A stretch of DNA of 61,000 nucleotides, from contig JABDIN010000028.1 in the NCBI GenBank assembly GCA_013003715.1, positions 1 to 61,000 on the forward strand, given 5' to 3'. Positions within the stretch are counted from its first letter, which is position 1; every line of letters starts with the position of its first letter. Shown in pieces: positions 27,658 through 35,236 of this stretch. A program made the translations under genes and the position numbers. This DNA is from Desulfobacteraceae bacterium. Its GTDB lineage: Bacteria > Desulfobacterota > Desulfobacteria > Desulfobacterales > Desulfosarcinaceae. The notes below the pieces were generated by a model that was not told the origin of the DNA, did no database searches, and saw only the letters and a list, made by a program, of their open reading frames with translations.

Positions 27658-29145
27658 ATGCGATATTGCCGAATTGCCTTGTTGTCCGTTTTAGTCGTGT
27701 TAACGTCAGTGCCGGTGTCATTGGCCGCGTATCATCACATGGGTGATACGGACTCGGATATTTTTCGGGACGTTTATCCGGCAGTGGCGGGTACTAAGCT
27801 GGATAGCTGTGCGGTCTGCCACACCGGCGGCCGGTATGAAAAATACCCGGGATCAAACAAATGGGTGGATATGGGCAGCTGCCAGTGGTGCCATTATACC
27901 TATGGATATGACGAGAGCGGCGATATTGATGACACGTTGAATGATTATGGCCGTGATTTTCGGGACCAGGGCAGGAATGCCGATGCACTCCAGACCATAG
28001 CGGATCTTGATTCCGACGGTGACGGTCATGCCAATGGCGATGAAATTCAAGCCGTTCGATTTCCGGGTGATGCCACGGACGACCCCACCATGGTTCCCGC
28101 CCCCTTTCGGATATTTGAACGTTCCCAACTTGAACAATGGCCGCTGCACGAACAATTCCTGCTCATGAACACCCACAAATCCGGGGATTTTTATGCCTTA
28201 TATTCGGGTGTCCCCGTGGAAGATCTGCTGGATGCCGCCGGAATTCTGCCCACGGCAACCGGCATTCGCGTGTACGCACCGGACGGCTGGTCCCAATACC
28301 ATCCGCTGGATCAGAGCGAGGAACCTTCATTTTACCCGGTGTACGGCGAGTACCCACCAGCGGTTTATTACTATGATCAGACAGCAGATGTGGCGTTATA
28401 CCCGGACACCGGCTGGTGTAGTTTTGATTCCATAGGTGCCGAAGACCTTTCGAATGGGGATTCCATCGGAGTTGAAGACGGGTTGAGACTGCTATTGGCC
28501 TTCACCCGGGATAGTGCCTATCTGGAATCCGGAGAACTCGATGCGAGCAACCGGCTCAACGGCGAGGGACCATTTCGGGTCGTGCCCCCTCAAAAAAAGC
28601 CGGGGCCGCCGGATCAAAGTGTCAAATCCGATCATCAGGATGTGATTTGGCCCTTTGACGAAAATGCGGATCATAATGCCGGTTTCGCGACCCGAACCAC
28701 GACTATCATCAAAGTGGACCCTCTTCCCGACGGATTCACGGATATAAACACCCTGGAAGCCGGGTGGAACTTTGTGGATGAAGGCAAAATTGTGGTTTAC
28801 GGTGCCATCGATCCCAGCGAAACCATCTATGAAAAATTCGATCTGCTGATGTCAACGCTGATGGATGCGGAATCATCCGCATTCAAGCGGCATTCCGTTA
28901 AATTCCGGTTCATCTTGAAAATCTGGATCGCCCGGCTTTTTGTGGAATGGGATCGGCCGGAAAAGGCCCTGGACATCGTCAACAACCGGTTGATCACCCG
29001 TGTCGACGGATGCGCTTTGCGCGATCTGGTGGATTACAACGACTGGATCATCACCTGTGATAATCAGAAGCCGGTATACTGGCAACTGCACGAACTGAAA
29101 GCCTTGATCAATCTACTGGTCGACATCAACTCCCCGGCGGAATAA
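27658..29145 (+). CDS. GEGP-motif diheme c-type cytochrome, exported
   Basis: A 495-residue periplasmic protein with a cleavable signal peptide (ends near VSLAAYHH). Two heme c sites are visible: CAVCH at 51-55 and CQWCH at 75-79. A calcium-loop-like DLDSDGDGHANGDE follows near 117-130. The large C-terminal half contains RLNGEGPFRVVPPQ at about 300-310, the block that gives the GEGP-motif diheme family its name, and a sulfite-oxidase-like YAPDGWSQYHPLD upstream. Its redox partner is unknown. AGGAGGAAAG precedes the ATG. It lies 190 bases after the thioredoxin/selenoprotein pair. Confidence 0.8.
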   Translation: MRYCRIALLSVLVVLTSVPVSLAAYHHMGDTDSDIFRDVYPAVAGTKLDSCAVCHTGGRYEKYPGSNKWVDMGSCQWCHYTYGYDESGDIDDTLNDYGRDFRDQGRNADALQTIADLDSDGDGHANGDEIQAVRFPGDATDDPTMVPAPFRIFERSQLEQWPLHEQFLLMNTHKSGDFYALYSGVPVEDLLDAAGILPTATGIRVYAPDGWSQYHPLDQSEEPSFYPVYGEYPPAVYYYDQTADVALYPDTGWCSFDSIGAEDLSNGDSIGVEDGLRLLLAFTRDSAYLESGELDASNRLNGEGPFRVVPPQKKPGPPDQSVKSDHQDVIWPFDENADHNAGFATRTTTIIKVDPLPDGFTDINTLEAGWNFVDEGKIVVYGAIDPSETIYEKFDLLMSTLMDAESSAFKRHSVKFRFILKIWIARLFVEWDRPEKALDIVNNRLITRVDGCALRDLVDYNDWIITCDNQKPVYWQLHELKALINLLVDINSPAE

Positions 29146-29183
29146 CAGATCTCCAAAGGCTGAACAGCCAATCGTAGGTGGAC

Positions 29184-29387
29184 ATGTTTAGCCGAATCCT
29201 CCAGGAAACCGGTCGCCGCCGTTCCGGATACATGCCGGACGGTGGCCGACTGGTTTTCTTTTTTGCACATTCGAAAGGCCGATTTCCCATGGCCGGAAGA
29301 AAATATGATGCGACCCTGATCCGCCACAAGGAAGGAAAAATCGGTTGGACCGGCTTTGGCGGCATGAAATATCGAATTGAGTGTTGA
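29184..29387 (+). CDS. Possible small protein, unrecognised
   Basis: A 67-codon frame after the diheme gene, rich in arginine, glycine and lysine (for example RQTGRRRSG-like and HSKGRFPMAGRKYD segments). A purine-rich AGGTGG sits very close to the ATG. Codon use is not unlike neighbouring genes, but no family is recognised, and the marR promoter overlaps its end, which weakens the call. Confidence 0.3.
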   Translation: MFSRILQETGRRRSGYMPDGGRLVFFFAHSKGRFPMAGRKYDATLIRHKEGKIGWTGFGGMKYRIEC

Positions 29388-29411
29388 CAACCAGATGATG
29401 GCTGTTATAGT
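29384..29411 (+). promoter_or_regulatory. marR promoter with overlapping dyad
   Basis: TTGACA (29384-29389) and TATAGT (29406-29411) are separated by 16 bases, close to consensus. The -10 box is the left arm of TATAGT-tcac-ACTATg, a dyad that would block RNA polymerase if bound. The expected transcription start is at or next to the ATG at 29419, so the mRNA may be leaderless or nearly so. Confidence 0.65.
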
Positions 29412-29418
29412 TCACACT

Positions 29419-29898
29419 ATGAATGAATTAATATCACCAGATCCAAACCAGATCTCTTCCTATCAGGTAGACCAGTTTCAGCGGCTGATAACACGGCTTT
29501 TTCAATGCTGCCAGGAACGGATGCAGTATCAGAGCGACCGCTTCGATCTGCCGGATGCCGAGTTGAGGTGTCTGTTGCTTTTCGGCGATGAGCGCTATCT
29601 TACACCCAAAGGTATCGCACAGAAGCTCAATGTGGTCAAAAGCCGGGTGACGAAAATTATCAACGGTCTGATCAAGAAAAACCTCATTCAAAAAATTAAA
29701 GATCCTGAAGATTCAAGGGTAACGCTATTAAGCATCACTGCTGACGGACGGCAAAAGACGGATGACATCAATTTGTTTCTGAGCGGAATTCATTACCAGG
29801 TCTTGTCCAACATCCATCCGGAAAATCGTACCGACCTGTTGAGAAATCTGGAAGTATTGAAAGCATCCCTGGAATCCGTAAAGGAATTGATGGCCTGA
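29419..29898 (+). CDS. MarR-family transcriptional regulator
   Basis: About 159 residues from the ATG at 29419, chosen because the promoter just upstream rules out earlier starts. The winged-helix core reads LPDAELRCLLLFGDERYLTPKGIAQKLNVVKSRVTKIINGL, followed by the wing IKDPEDSRVTLLSITADG with the conserved D-x-R. MarR proteins are dimeric repressors relieved by small ligands or by thiol oxidation. It sits directly before the DsrE-TusA operon, whose upstream region carries a palindrome, so it probably controls that operon and itself. Confidence 0.88.
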   Translation: MNELISPDPNQISSYQVDQFQRLITRLFQCCQERMQYQSDRFDLPDAELRCLLLFGDERYLTPKGIAQKLNVVKSRVTKIINGLIKKNLIQKIKDPEDSRVTLLSITADGRQKTDDINLFLSGIHYQVLSNIHPENRTDLLRNLEVLKASLESVKELMA

Positions 29899-29967
29899 CG
29901 GTGTAATGGCCGCTTCTATTGGCTTCATGGTGTCGATGGCGGATGATTCAGACGTTCTTTATCCACA

Positions 29968-29986
29968 TAGTACACAATGTACACTA
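29968..29986. promoter_or_regulatory. Operator palindrome before the DsrE-TusA operon
   Basis: The 19-base dyad TAGTacACA-a-TGTacACTA has half-sites of the form TAGTnnACA around a central A, with GTACA-caa-TGTAC as its core. Length and symmetry fit a MarR dimer site. The half-site TAGTtcACA also occurs over the -10 box of the marR promoter, which supports one regulator binding both. Confidence 0.6.
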
Positions 29987-30063
29987 AATAACACTATTAT
30001 CATCGTAACATGTAGTTATATATATTCATATTTAGGTTTATAGCATAAACAACTGGAGGATGT

Positions 30064-30618
30064 ATGGACAACCTGGAAACCATTGAAAAAGAGTTGAAAA
30101 AGCTGGCCGCCCGCATGGAGGCCGTGGAAGGCAAGGTAACGGAAGACAAGGTTTCAATGATTGTCTTCAGCGGTGATCTCGACAAGGTGCTGGCCTCTTT
30201 TGTCATCGGCACGGGTGCCGTGGCCATGGGAATGGAGGTGGTGATGTTCTTTACCTTCTGGGGTACGCCTATTTTACGGGATAAAGAGAAAAAAATTGGC
30301 GGGAAAGACACCATGGGCAAAATGTTCGGAGCCATGCTTCCCAAGGGCACCGGAGATGTCAAGCTCTCCAAGATGAACATGGGGGGTATGGGTACGGCCA
30401 TGATGAAATCGCTGATGAAAAAGAAAAACGTCGCTTCACTGGAGCAAATGTTGGAGCTGGCCGAAGAACTCGGGGTTAAAATCTATGTTTGTGAAATGTC
30501 CATGGACCTCATGGGTTTCAAACGGGAGGAGATGGTACAATACAATCATATGGAGTTTTGTGGTGTCGCCAAATTTCTCGAAGAGGCTAAAAACAGCAGG
30601 GTTCAGCTCTTTATTTAA
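30064..30618 (+). CDS. DsrE/DsrF/DrsH-like sulfur-relay protein
   Basis: A 184-residue cytoplasmic protein of the DsrE-like superfamily (peroxiredoxin-like DrsH group). The core reads KVSMIVFSGDLDKVLASFVIGTGAVAMGMEVVMFFTFWG, with a late cysteine in VKIYVCEMSMDLMG and another in MEFCGVAKFL; one of these would carry the persulfide. A methionine/lysine-rich insertion lies in the middle. TGGAGGATGT supplies the ribosome binding site. It is first in an operon with TusA, a NarI-like and an HdrD-like protein, which suggests sulfur transfer coupled to membrane redox chemistry. Confidence 0.88.
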   Translation: MDNLETIEKELKKLAARMEAVEGKVTEDKVSMIVFSGDLDKVLASFVIGTGAVAMGMEVVMFFTFWGTPILRDKEKKIGGKDTMGKMFGAMLPKGTGDVKLSKMNMGGMGTAMMKSLMKKKNVASLEQMLELAEELGVKIYVCEMSMDLMGFKREEMVQYNHMEFCGVAKFLEEAKNSRVQLFI

Positions 30619-30648
30619 AAAAGACAAAAAAATAGCGGAGGAATGACC

Positions 30649-30891
30649 ATGAGTGAAGACATTAAAGTCGAAAAGGTACTGGATTTGAAGGGCTTGCCCT
30701 GTCCCATGCCGGTTGTGAAAATCAGCAAGGGCATCAAGGAGGTTGAAATCGGCCAGGTGGTTGAAGCGATTACCACCGACCCTGGAACCCTGACGGATTT
30801 TCCGGCGTGGGCCAGAACCAGCGGCAATGAGATCCTGAAAACGGATCAGACCGGTGATGAAATCAAATTTTATGTCAAACGGAAGGTCTGA
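30649..30891 (+). CDS. tusA: TusA/SirA-family sulfur carrier
   Basis: An 80-residue protein with the TusA signature LDLKGLPCPMPVVKISKGI; C18 in CPMP carries the transferred sulfur as a persulfide. The second half, VVEAITTDPGTLTDFPAWA, gives the conserved DP loop. The ATG at 30649 is preferred over 30643 because GGAGGAATGACC places the ribosome binding site at proper distance. It is 30 bases after the DsrE-like gene. DsrE and TusA proteins are known sulfur-relay partners. Confidence 0.93.
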   Translation: MSEDIKVEKVLDLKGLPCPMPVVKISKGIKEVEIGQVVEAITTDPGTLTDFPAWARTSGNEILKTDQTGDEIKFYVKRKV

Positions 30892-31067
30892 ATTGATGCG
30901 GGTTGCATCGAATACCGGTTTAATGGCGATGGGACCAAATGCCAGGGTACCTGATTTGACTGTCGAATCAATCATCCGGGACTATACGACAGCATGACAG
31001 TGCCAAATTCATAAGGTGGAATAGAAAATCGTGTCACGGTCAGAAACTTCCGGCAAAGGAGGTGTCC

Positions 31068-31778
31068 TTGCAAACACTTATCTACATTATCATGGTCCCT
31101 ATGGTTTATGCGGCGGCGGCGATATTTGTGGTGGGAATTATCATTCGCCTCGTCGTGTTACTGCGCGCGCCCGCCAACCCATCTACATTGCAGATTTATC
31201 CGGAAAAACGCCCGAAGTGGCTCTGGGCGATCCATGATACCTTTCTCTTTCCGACGGTCCGGCGGCACAAACCGGTGCTCTGGGTATTTCTGATACTCTT
31301 TCATATCGCATTCCTGCTCCTGTTCATCGGCCATCTGGAGTTGTTTGCGGATTTTCAACTGACCCAGATTATCGCGCACGATATATTTCTGGGACAGGGA
31401 TTCGTGGGGCTGACACTTTCCATCTGTCTGCTGTTTTTTTTATTCCGCCGTATCAAATCCCCGGTACGGGAAATATCGGTACCGGAAGACTACCTGCTGT
31501 TGTTGCTGCTCTTCCTGACTGTTTTATTCGGCAGCCAGATGGACTGGGCACGGACGTGGTATGAATACGGCGAACTCACCGTCGAGGACTATCGGGCCTA
31601 CCTGTTAAGCCTTGTGGTGCTAAAACCGGATCTGCCGTTTGCCACAACCTTTTCAGGTCACTCGTTCATGCTGGTCCTGCATATCTTCTTTGCAAATCTA
31701 TTTCTCATCTTTTTCCCTTTCAGCCAACTCATGCATTCCATTTTATCTTTGCCGATGAATAAACTCAGAAGAGGTTGA
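31068..31778 (+). CDS. NarI/DsrM-like membrane heme b subunit
   Basis: About 236 residues with five to six membrane helices. It resembles the gamma subunit of respiratory nitrate reductase and the DsrM/HmeC/TmcC subunits that pair with HdrD-like proteins. Histidines in membrane segments (LFHIAFLLLFIGHLELF and FSGHSFMLVLHIFF) are the likely heme b ligands. The start is read as the TTG at 31068, because AAAGGAGG ends five bases before it; GTG at 31062 overlaps that site. The stop lies two bases before the next ATG. It should pass electrons between menaquinone and the Fe-S partner. Confidence 0.83.
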   Translation: MQTLIYIIMVPMVYAAAAIFVVGIIIRLVVLLRAPANPSTLQIYPEKRPKWLWAIHDTFLFPTVRRHKPVLWVFLILFHIAFLLLFIGHLELFADFQLTQIIAHDIFLGQGFVGLTLSICLLFFLFRRIKSPVREISVPEDYLLLLLLFLTVLFGSQMDWARTWYEYGELTVEDYRAYLLSLVVLKPDLPFATTFSGHSFMLVLHIFFANLFLIFFPFSQLMHSILSLPMNKLRRG

Positions 31779-31780
31779 TC

Positions 31781-33034
31781 ATGGATGAAAAAACCAAAAC
31801 CGAACTGCTCACCTTGTTTAAAAACAAGTTGAACCGGGCCATGAGGTATTATCTGGACACCTGCACCCGTTGCGGCGTTTGCACTAAAGCCTGCCATGCC
31901 TATGCATCAACAGGACAGGTCCGGTACACCTCGGCTTACCGCCATGAGCTGGTACGACGACTGTATAAAAAATATTTCAAGTTGCAGGGAAAGGTCTGGC
32001 CGGCCGCCGGCGAGGCCAAAGTGCTGGAGGACATGACCATCAAGGAGCTCTACGATGCGGCCTATTCCTGCACGGGATGCCGCCGGTGCATGGTCTATTG
32101 CCCCTTTGGTATCGACACCCAGATGATCATGTCCATCGCCAAGCTGTTGCTGGTCGGGGCCAGTACCGAGCCCGAGCTACTGACCATGCTGGCGGATATG
32201 TCCATAGAAAAAGGCAAATCCATGGACGTCTTCAAAGAGAGCTTTTTAACCGGCATCAAAAAGCTCGAGGGCCAGGTGGTGGAAAAATGGCGGTCCGAAG
32301 CCGGTGAAACGGTTATCCCCATTGACGTGGATGGCGCGGACCTTCTTTATGTGGCACTTGCCGGCGCCCACTCCATTATCCCGGCCGCGGCGGTCTTCAA
32401 TGCCGCCGGGGAACATTGGACCCTCAGTTTTTTCGAAGCCGTCAATTTCGGTGCATTTGTGGGAGATCCCACCCGCACCACGCTGATTCTCGACCGGATC
32501 ATCAGTGAGGCCAAACGCCTCAAGGTGAAAGAGGTCTGTATTTGTGAATGCGGAACGGCCTTTCGCGTCATGAAACACCTCACCGGCCCGCAGCCCTTCA
32601 AGGTGTCATCCATCACCGAGGTCCAGGCCCGATACATCCGGGAGGGGCGAATCCGTCTGGACAAATCCATCGTAAGCGACACCGTCACATACCATGATCC
32701 CTGCCAGATTGCGCGGAATGGGGGAATTATCGATGAAGCCAGGTATATCCTGCATCACCTCACGGATAATTATACGGAGATGACAAAGGAACCTAAATAC
32801 AATTGGTGCTGCGGTGGTGGCGGCGGTCTTGTGGCCATGGGTGAGGAAACCCTTGACTTCAGAATGACATCATCAAGCATCAAAGCGGATCAGGTCAGAA
32901 AAACCGGCGCTAAAATCTTGAGCACTGCGTGTGAAAACTGCCATACACAACTGGGCGATCTCAACGATCACTACAAACTGGGAGTGGATGTTAAATTCCT
33001 CTCGTCCATGGTGGCTGATGCCCTGGTTCGTTAA
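31781..33034 (+). CDS. HdrD/DsrK-like Fe-S oxidoreductase
   Basis: About 417 residues. Two [4Fe-4S] ferredoxin motifs (CTRCGVCTKAC and CTGCRRCMVYC) are followed by two CCG-type domains (CECGTAF and HDPCQI, then NWCCGGGGGLV and STACENCHTQL) like those binding the catalytic cubane in HdrB/HdrD. This is the layout of DsrK, HmeD and TmcB, which reduce disulfides or donate electrons from them on the cytoplasmic face. With the NarI-like subunit it should form a quinone-linked complex; with DsrE and TusA upstream, protein-bound sulfur or a trisulfide is a plausible substrate. Confidence 0.87.
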   Translation: MDEKTKTELLTLFKNKLNRAMRYYLDTCTRCGVCTKACHAYASTGQVRYTSAYRHELVRRLYKKYFKLQGKVWPAAGEAKVLEDMTIKELYDAAYSCTGCRRCMVYCPFGIDTQMIMSIAKLLLVGASTEPELLTMLADMSIEKGKSMDVFKESFLTGIKKLEGQVVEKWRSEAGETVIPIDVDGADLLYVALAGAHSIIPAAAVFNAAGEHWTLSFFEAVNFGAFVGDPTRTTLILDRIISEAKRLKVKEVCICECGTAFRVMKHLTGPQPFKVSSITEVQARYIREGRIRLDKSIVSDTVTYHDPCQIARNGGIIDEARYILHHLTDNYTEMTKEPKYNWCCGGGGGLVAMGEETLDFRMTSSSIKADQVRKTGAKILSTACENCHTQLGDLNDHYKLGVDVKFLSSMVADALVR

Positions 33035-33096
33035 CGAAAGAAGGACATATGGCGAACACCTCTTGGGGTGAAATCAGGATGCGTTTTTGTTCTATT

Positions 33097-33558
33097 TCAA
33101 TAAAGCTTGAAATCCTCCTCCCGGTCCCTCAACGCCAGCGGCGGTCCGAGAATCTCTCTCCAGACAACGGCCTTTTTCAATGTAAAAGCCCCGCCGTTCC
33201 ATTTTGGTGATCGCTTTTCCGCGACAACTTCGGTATCACGGATTCCGGGACGCGTCGTAACCGGTTTTACAGGAACCGGCTTTAATATGTCCTCCTCGAG
33301 AAGATAAATCTCCTCTTCCAGTGCCTCAGGCTCATGAGACGAAACAGGTGCTTCCATTGTTGTGGGTGTTCCCGGTTGAACCTCCACGGCTTTTTCGATC
33401 TGTTCTTTGAGTTGACGGAACATCTCGGAAAGGGCCGAGGGTTTTTTTGCCTTGACGGGTTTGGACGTCGGCGGCTTCTTGGTACTCCGGATTTTTTTAA
33501 TGAGAGACGGCAGTATAAAAATCAAAAAAATAAATATCGGAATCAGGTCTTCAAACAT
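33097..33558 (-). CDS. Small membrane protein of unknown function, end of nfeD-floA cluster
   Basis: A 153-residue protein with one N-terminal membrane helix (LIPIFIFLIFILPSLI) and a lysine/proline-rich linker. A glutamate-rich middle follows, and the conserved-looking C-terminal tail LKKAVVWREILGPPLALRD. The tail suggests a short docking motif. It follows floA on the same strand after a perfect 13-bp hairpin. Role unknown; a link to the flotillin/NfeD membrane domain is inferred from position only. Confidence 0.65.
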   Translation of the reverse strand: MFEDLIPIFIFLIFILPSLIKKIRSTKKPPTSKPVKAKKPSALSEMFRQLKEQIEKAVEVQPGTPTTMEAPVSSHEPEALEEEIYLLEEDILKPVPVKPVTTRPGIRDTEVVAEKRSPKWNGGAFTLKKAVVWREILGPPLALRDREEDFKLY

Positions 33559-33599
33559 GGTGAACTCCTGTTAACGGGATCACTCCCCGGCAGGTGATA

Positions 33600-33633
33600 C
33601 CACCCTGAACGCCATCAAATGCGTTCAGGGTGG
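33600..33633. repeat. Perfect 13-bp hairpin between floA and the downstream gene
   Basis: CCACCCTGAACGC (33600-33612) is exactly complementary to 33621-33633 with an eight-base loop. There is no T-run on either side. Placed between two co-directional genes, it may act as an mRNA processing or stability element, or a weak terminator letting part of the transcripts through. Confidence 0.75.
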
Positions 33634-33662
33634 ATTATGGTCGGTTTGGACAACAAGGTGTA

Positions 33663-34634
33663 TTATCCGGGCTGCGGATCATCATCGCTGATTTTGGTGC
33701 GCATTTTGGTATCGGACATGATATTCTGCATCTTGTAATAATCCATGATGCCCAGATTCCCATCACGGAAAGCTTCCGCCATGGCCAGAGGTATCTCGGC
33801 TTCAGCCTCAACAACCTTGGCGCGCATCTCCTGAACTCTGGCTTTCATCTCCTGTTCGGCGGCAAAAGCCATGGCCCGGCGTTCTTCCGCCTTGGCCTGG
33901 GCGATTTTCTTGTCCGCTTCAGCGCGATCGGTTTCCAGCTCGGCACCAATGTTTTTCCCGACGTCCACATCGGCGATATCAATGGACAAAATCTCAAATG
34001 CGGTTCCCGCATCCAGTCCTTTTTCAAGGACCCGCTTGGAGATGGTATCCGGATTTTCAAGCACATTCTTGTGACTATCGGCCGAACCGATGGTGGTGAC
34101 AATGCCCTCTCCGACCCTGGCCAGAACGGTCTCTTCACCGGCGCCCCCCACCAGTCGATCGATATTCGCCCGTACGGTTACCCGGGACATGGCCTTGAGT
34201 TGGATACCGTCTTTGGCCATGGCCGCAATTAACGGCGTCTCGATCACTTTCGGGTTTACACTCATTTGTACAGCTTCCAGCACATCACGCCCGGCGAGGT
34301 CGATGGCCGCCGCCCGGTTAAAGGTCAGGTCGATGTTGGCTTTGTCCGCCGCAATCAGGGACTGGACCACGCGAACGACCTGGCCGCCGGCCAGAAAATG
34401 AGACTCCAGTTCATTGGTTGAAATATCCAGGCCGGCCTTCACCGCCATGATTTTAGAGTTGACGACCATTTTCGGGGGTACCTTCCGGAACCTCATGAAC
34501 ACGATGGCGAAAAGGCCGACTCTTGCCCCGGAGATCAGTGCCTGAATCCACAGCGAAATGGCCGATGCCACAAAAAAGAACACCACCAGCGCACCAATAC
34601 CCAACAGGATAAGAACTATAAAACCGAAATCCAT
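33663..34634 (-). CDS. floA: Flotillin-like protein FloA
   Basis: A 323-residue membrane-domain scaffold. An N-terminal hairpin membrane anchor (about 3-45) is followed by the SPFH-like domain with [20 protein letters not shown] and [15 protein letters not shown] long alanine/glutamate coiled coil follows ([22 protein letters not shown] onward). FloA organises functional membrane microdomains. It lies downstream of two NfeD genes in the classical NfeD-flotillin arrangement. Confidence 0.93.
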   Translation of the reverse strand: MDFGFIVLILLGIGALVVFFFVASAISLWIQALISGARVGLFAIVFMRFRKVPPKMVVNSKIMAVKAGLDISTNELESHFLAGGQVVRVVQSLIAADKANIDLTFNRAAAIDLAGRDVLEAVQMSVNPKVIETPLIAAMAKDGIQLKAMSRVTVRANIDRLVGGAGEETVLARVGEGIVTTIGSADSHKNVLENPDTISKRVLEKGLDAGTAFEILSIDIADVDVGKNIGAELETDRAEADKKIAQAKAEERRAMAFAAEQEMKARVQEMRAKVVEAEAEIPLAMAEAFRDGNLGIMDYYKMQNIMSDTKMRTKISDDDPQPG

Positions 34635-34755
34635 GATTATTCTCCTTTATTGTGTTTGTTACCTGCTCAATGATAATACCGAAAAATTGAAAACTGTAAA
34701 GCGGAACAACGCCTGAACATGCATTACTTGTGGCCACGAAAAACATCTACCGATC

Positions 34756-35235
34756 CTACTCCTTGCATCCCACAATCACTTGATTGCCGGTGACTTCCAT
34801 GACCACAACAAGGGTATCCTTGGGTATAAATTCACCGCGGCTCACCACATCCACCCGCTTTCCGTCGATATCCGCCATACCGGCCGGGCGAAGCGGGGTG
34901 GTGACAATGCCCTCCCTATTCAGGAGAGACCCCAAATCCTTGTTCTGGGATGAATACCCCTTTTTTCTGGACAGTTCTTCCTTGAGGGTGGCCGGTGATT
35001 TGGCAAGCATTTTCAATCCCCAGATCACCAGAACGGGGATGAGCAGGACATCCAGGGCTACAAATGCCGTACCCGCCGCCGCGGAAACACTGGTGAAGAC
35101 CACAAACAGGGAGTAACCCACAAGTCCGGCCGCCAGAATGGATAAAATGCCGCCGGAGGGTATGATGATTTCCGCAATGATCACACCAATCCCCGCCAGT
35201 TGCAGAATAATTGCGATCAGAATGTTTTTGTCCAT
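34756..35235 (-). CDS. NfeD family protein, short form
   Basis: A 159-residue protein with three or four membrane helices (AIILQLAGIGVIIAEIII and following) and a C-terminal OB-fold domain: LLNREGIVTTPLRPAGMADIDGKRVDVVSRGEFIPKDT. Short NfeD proteins assist flotillins. Its start is directly adjacent to the stop of the long NfeD gene on the same strand. Confidence 0.9.
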   Translation of the reverse strand: MDKNILIAIILQLAGIGVIIAEIIIPSGGILSILAAGLVGYSLFVVFTSVSAAAGTAFVALDVLLIPVLVIWGLKMLAKSPATLKEELSRKKGYSSQNKDLGSLLNREGIVTTPLRPAGMADIDGKRVDVVSRGEFIPKDTLVVVMEVTGNQVIVGCKE

Positions 35236-35236
35236 A

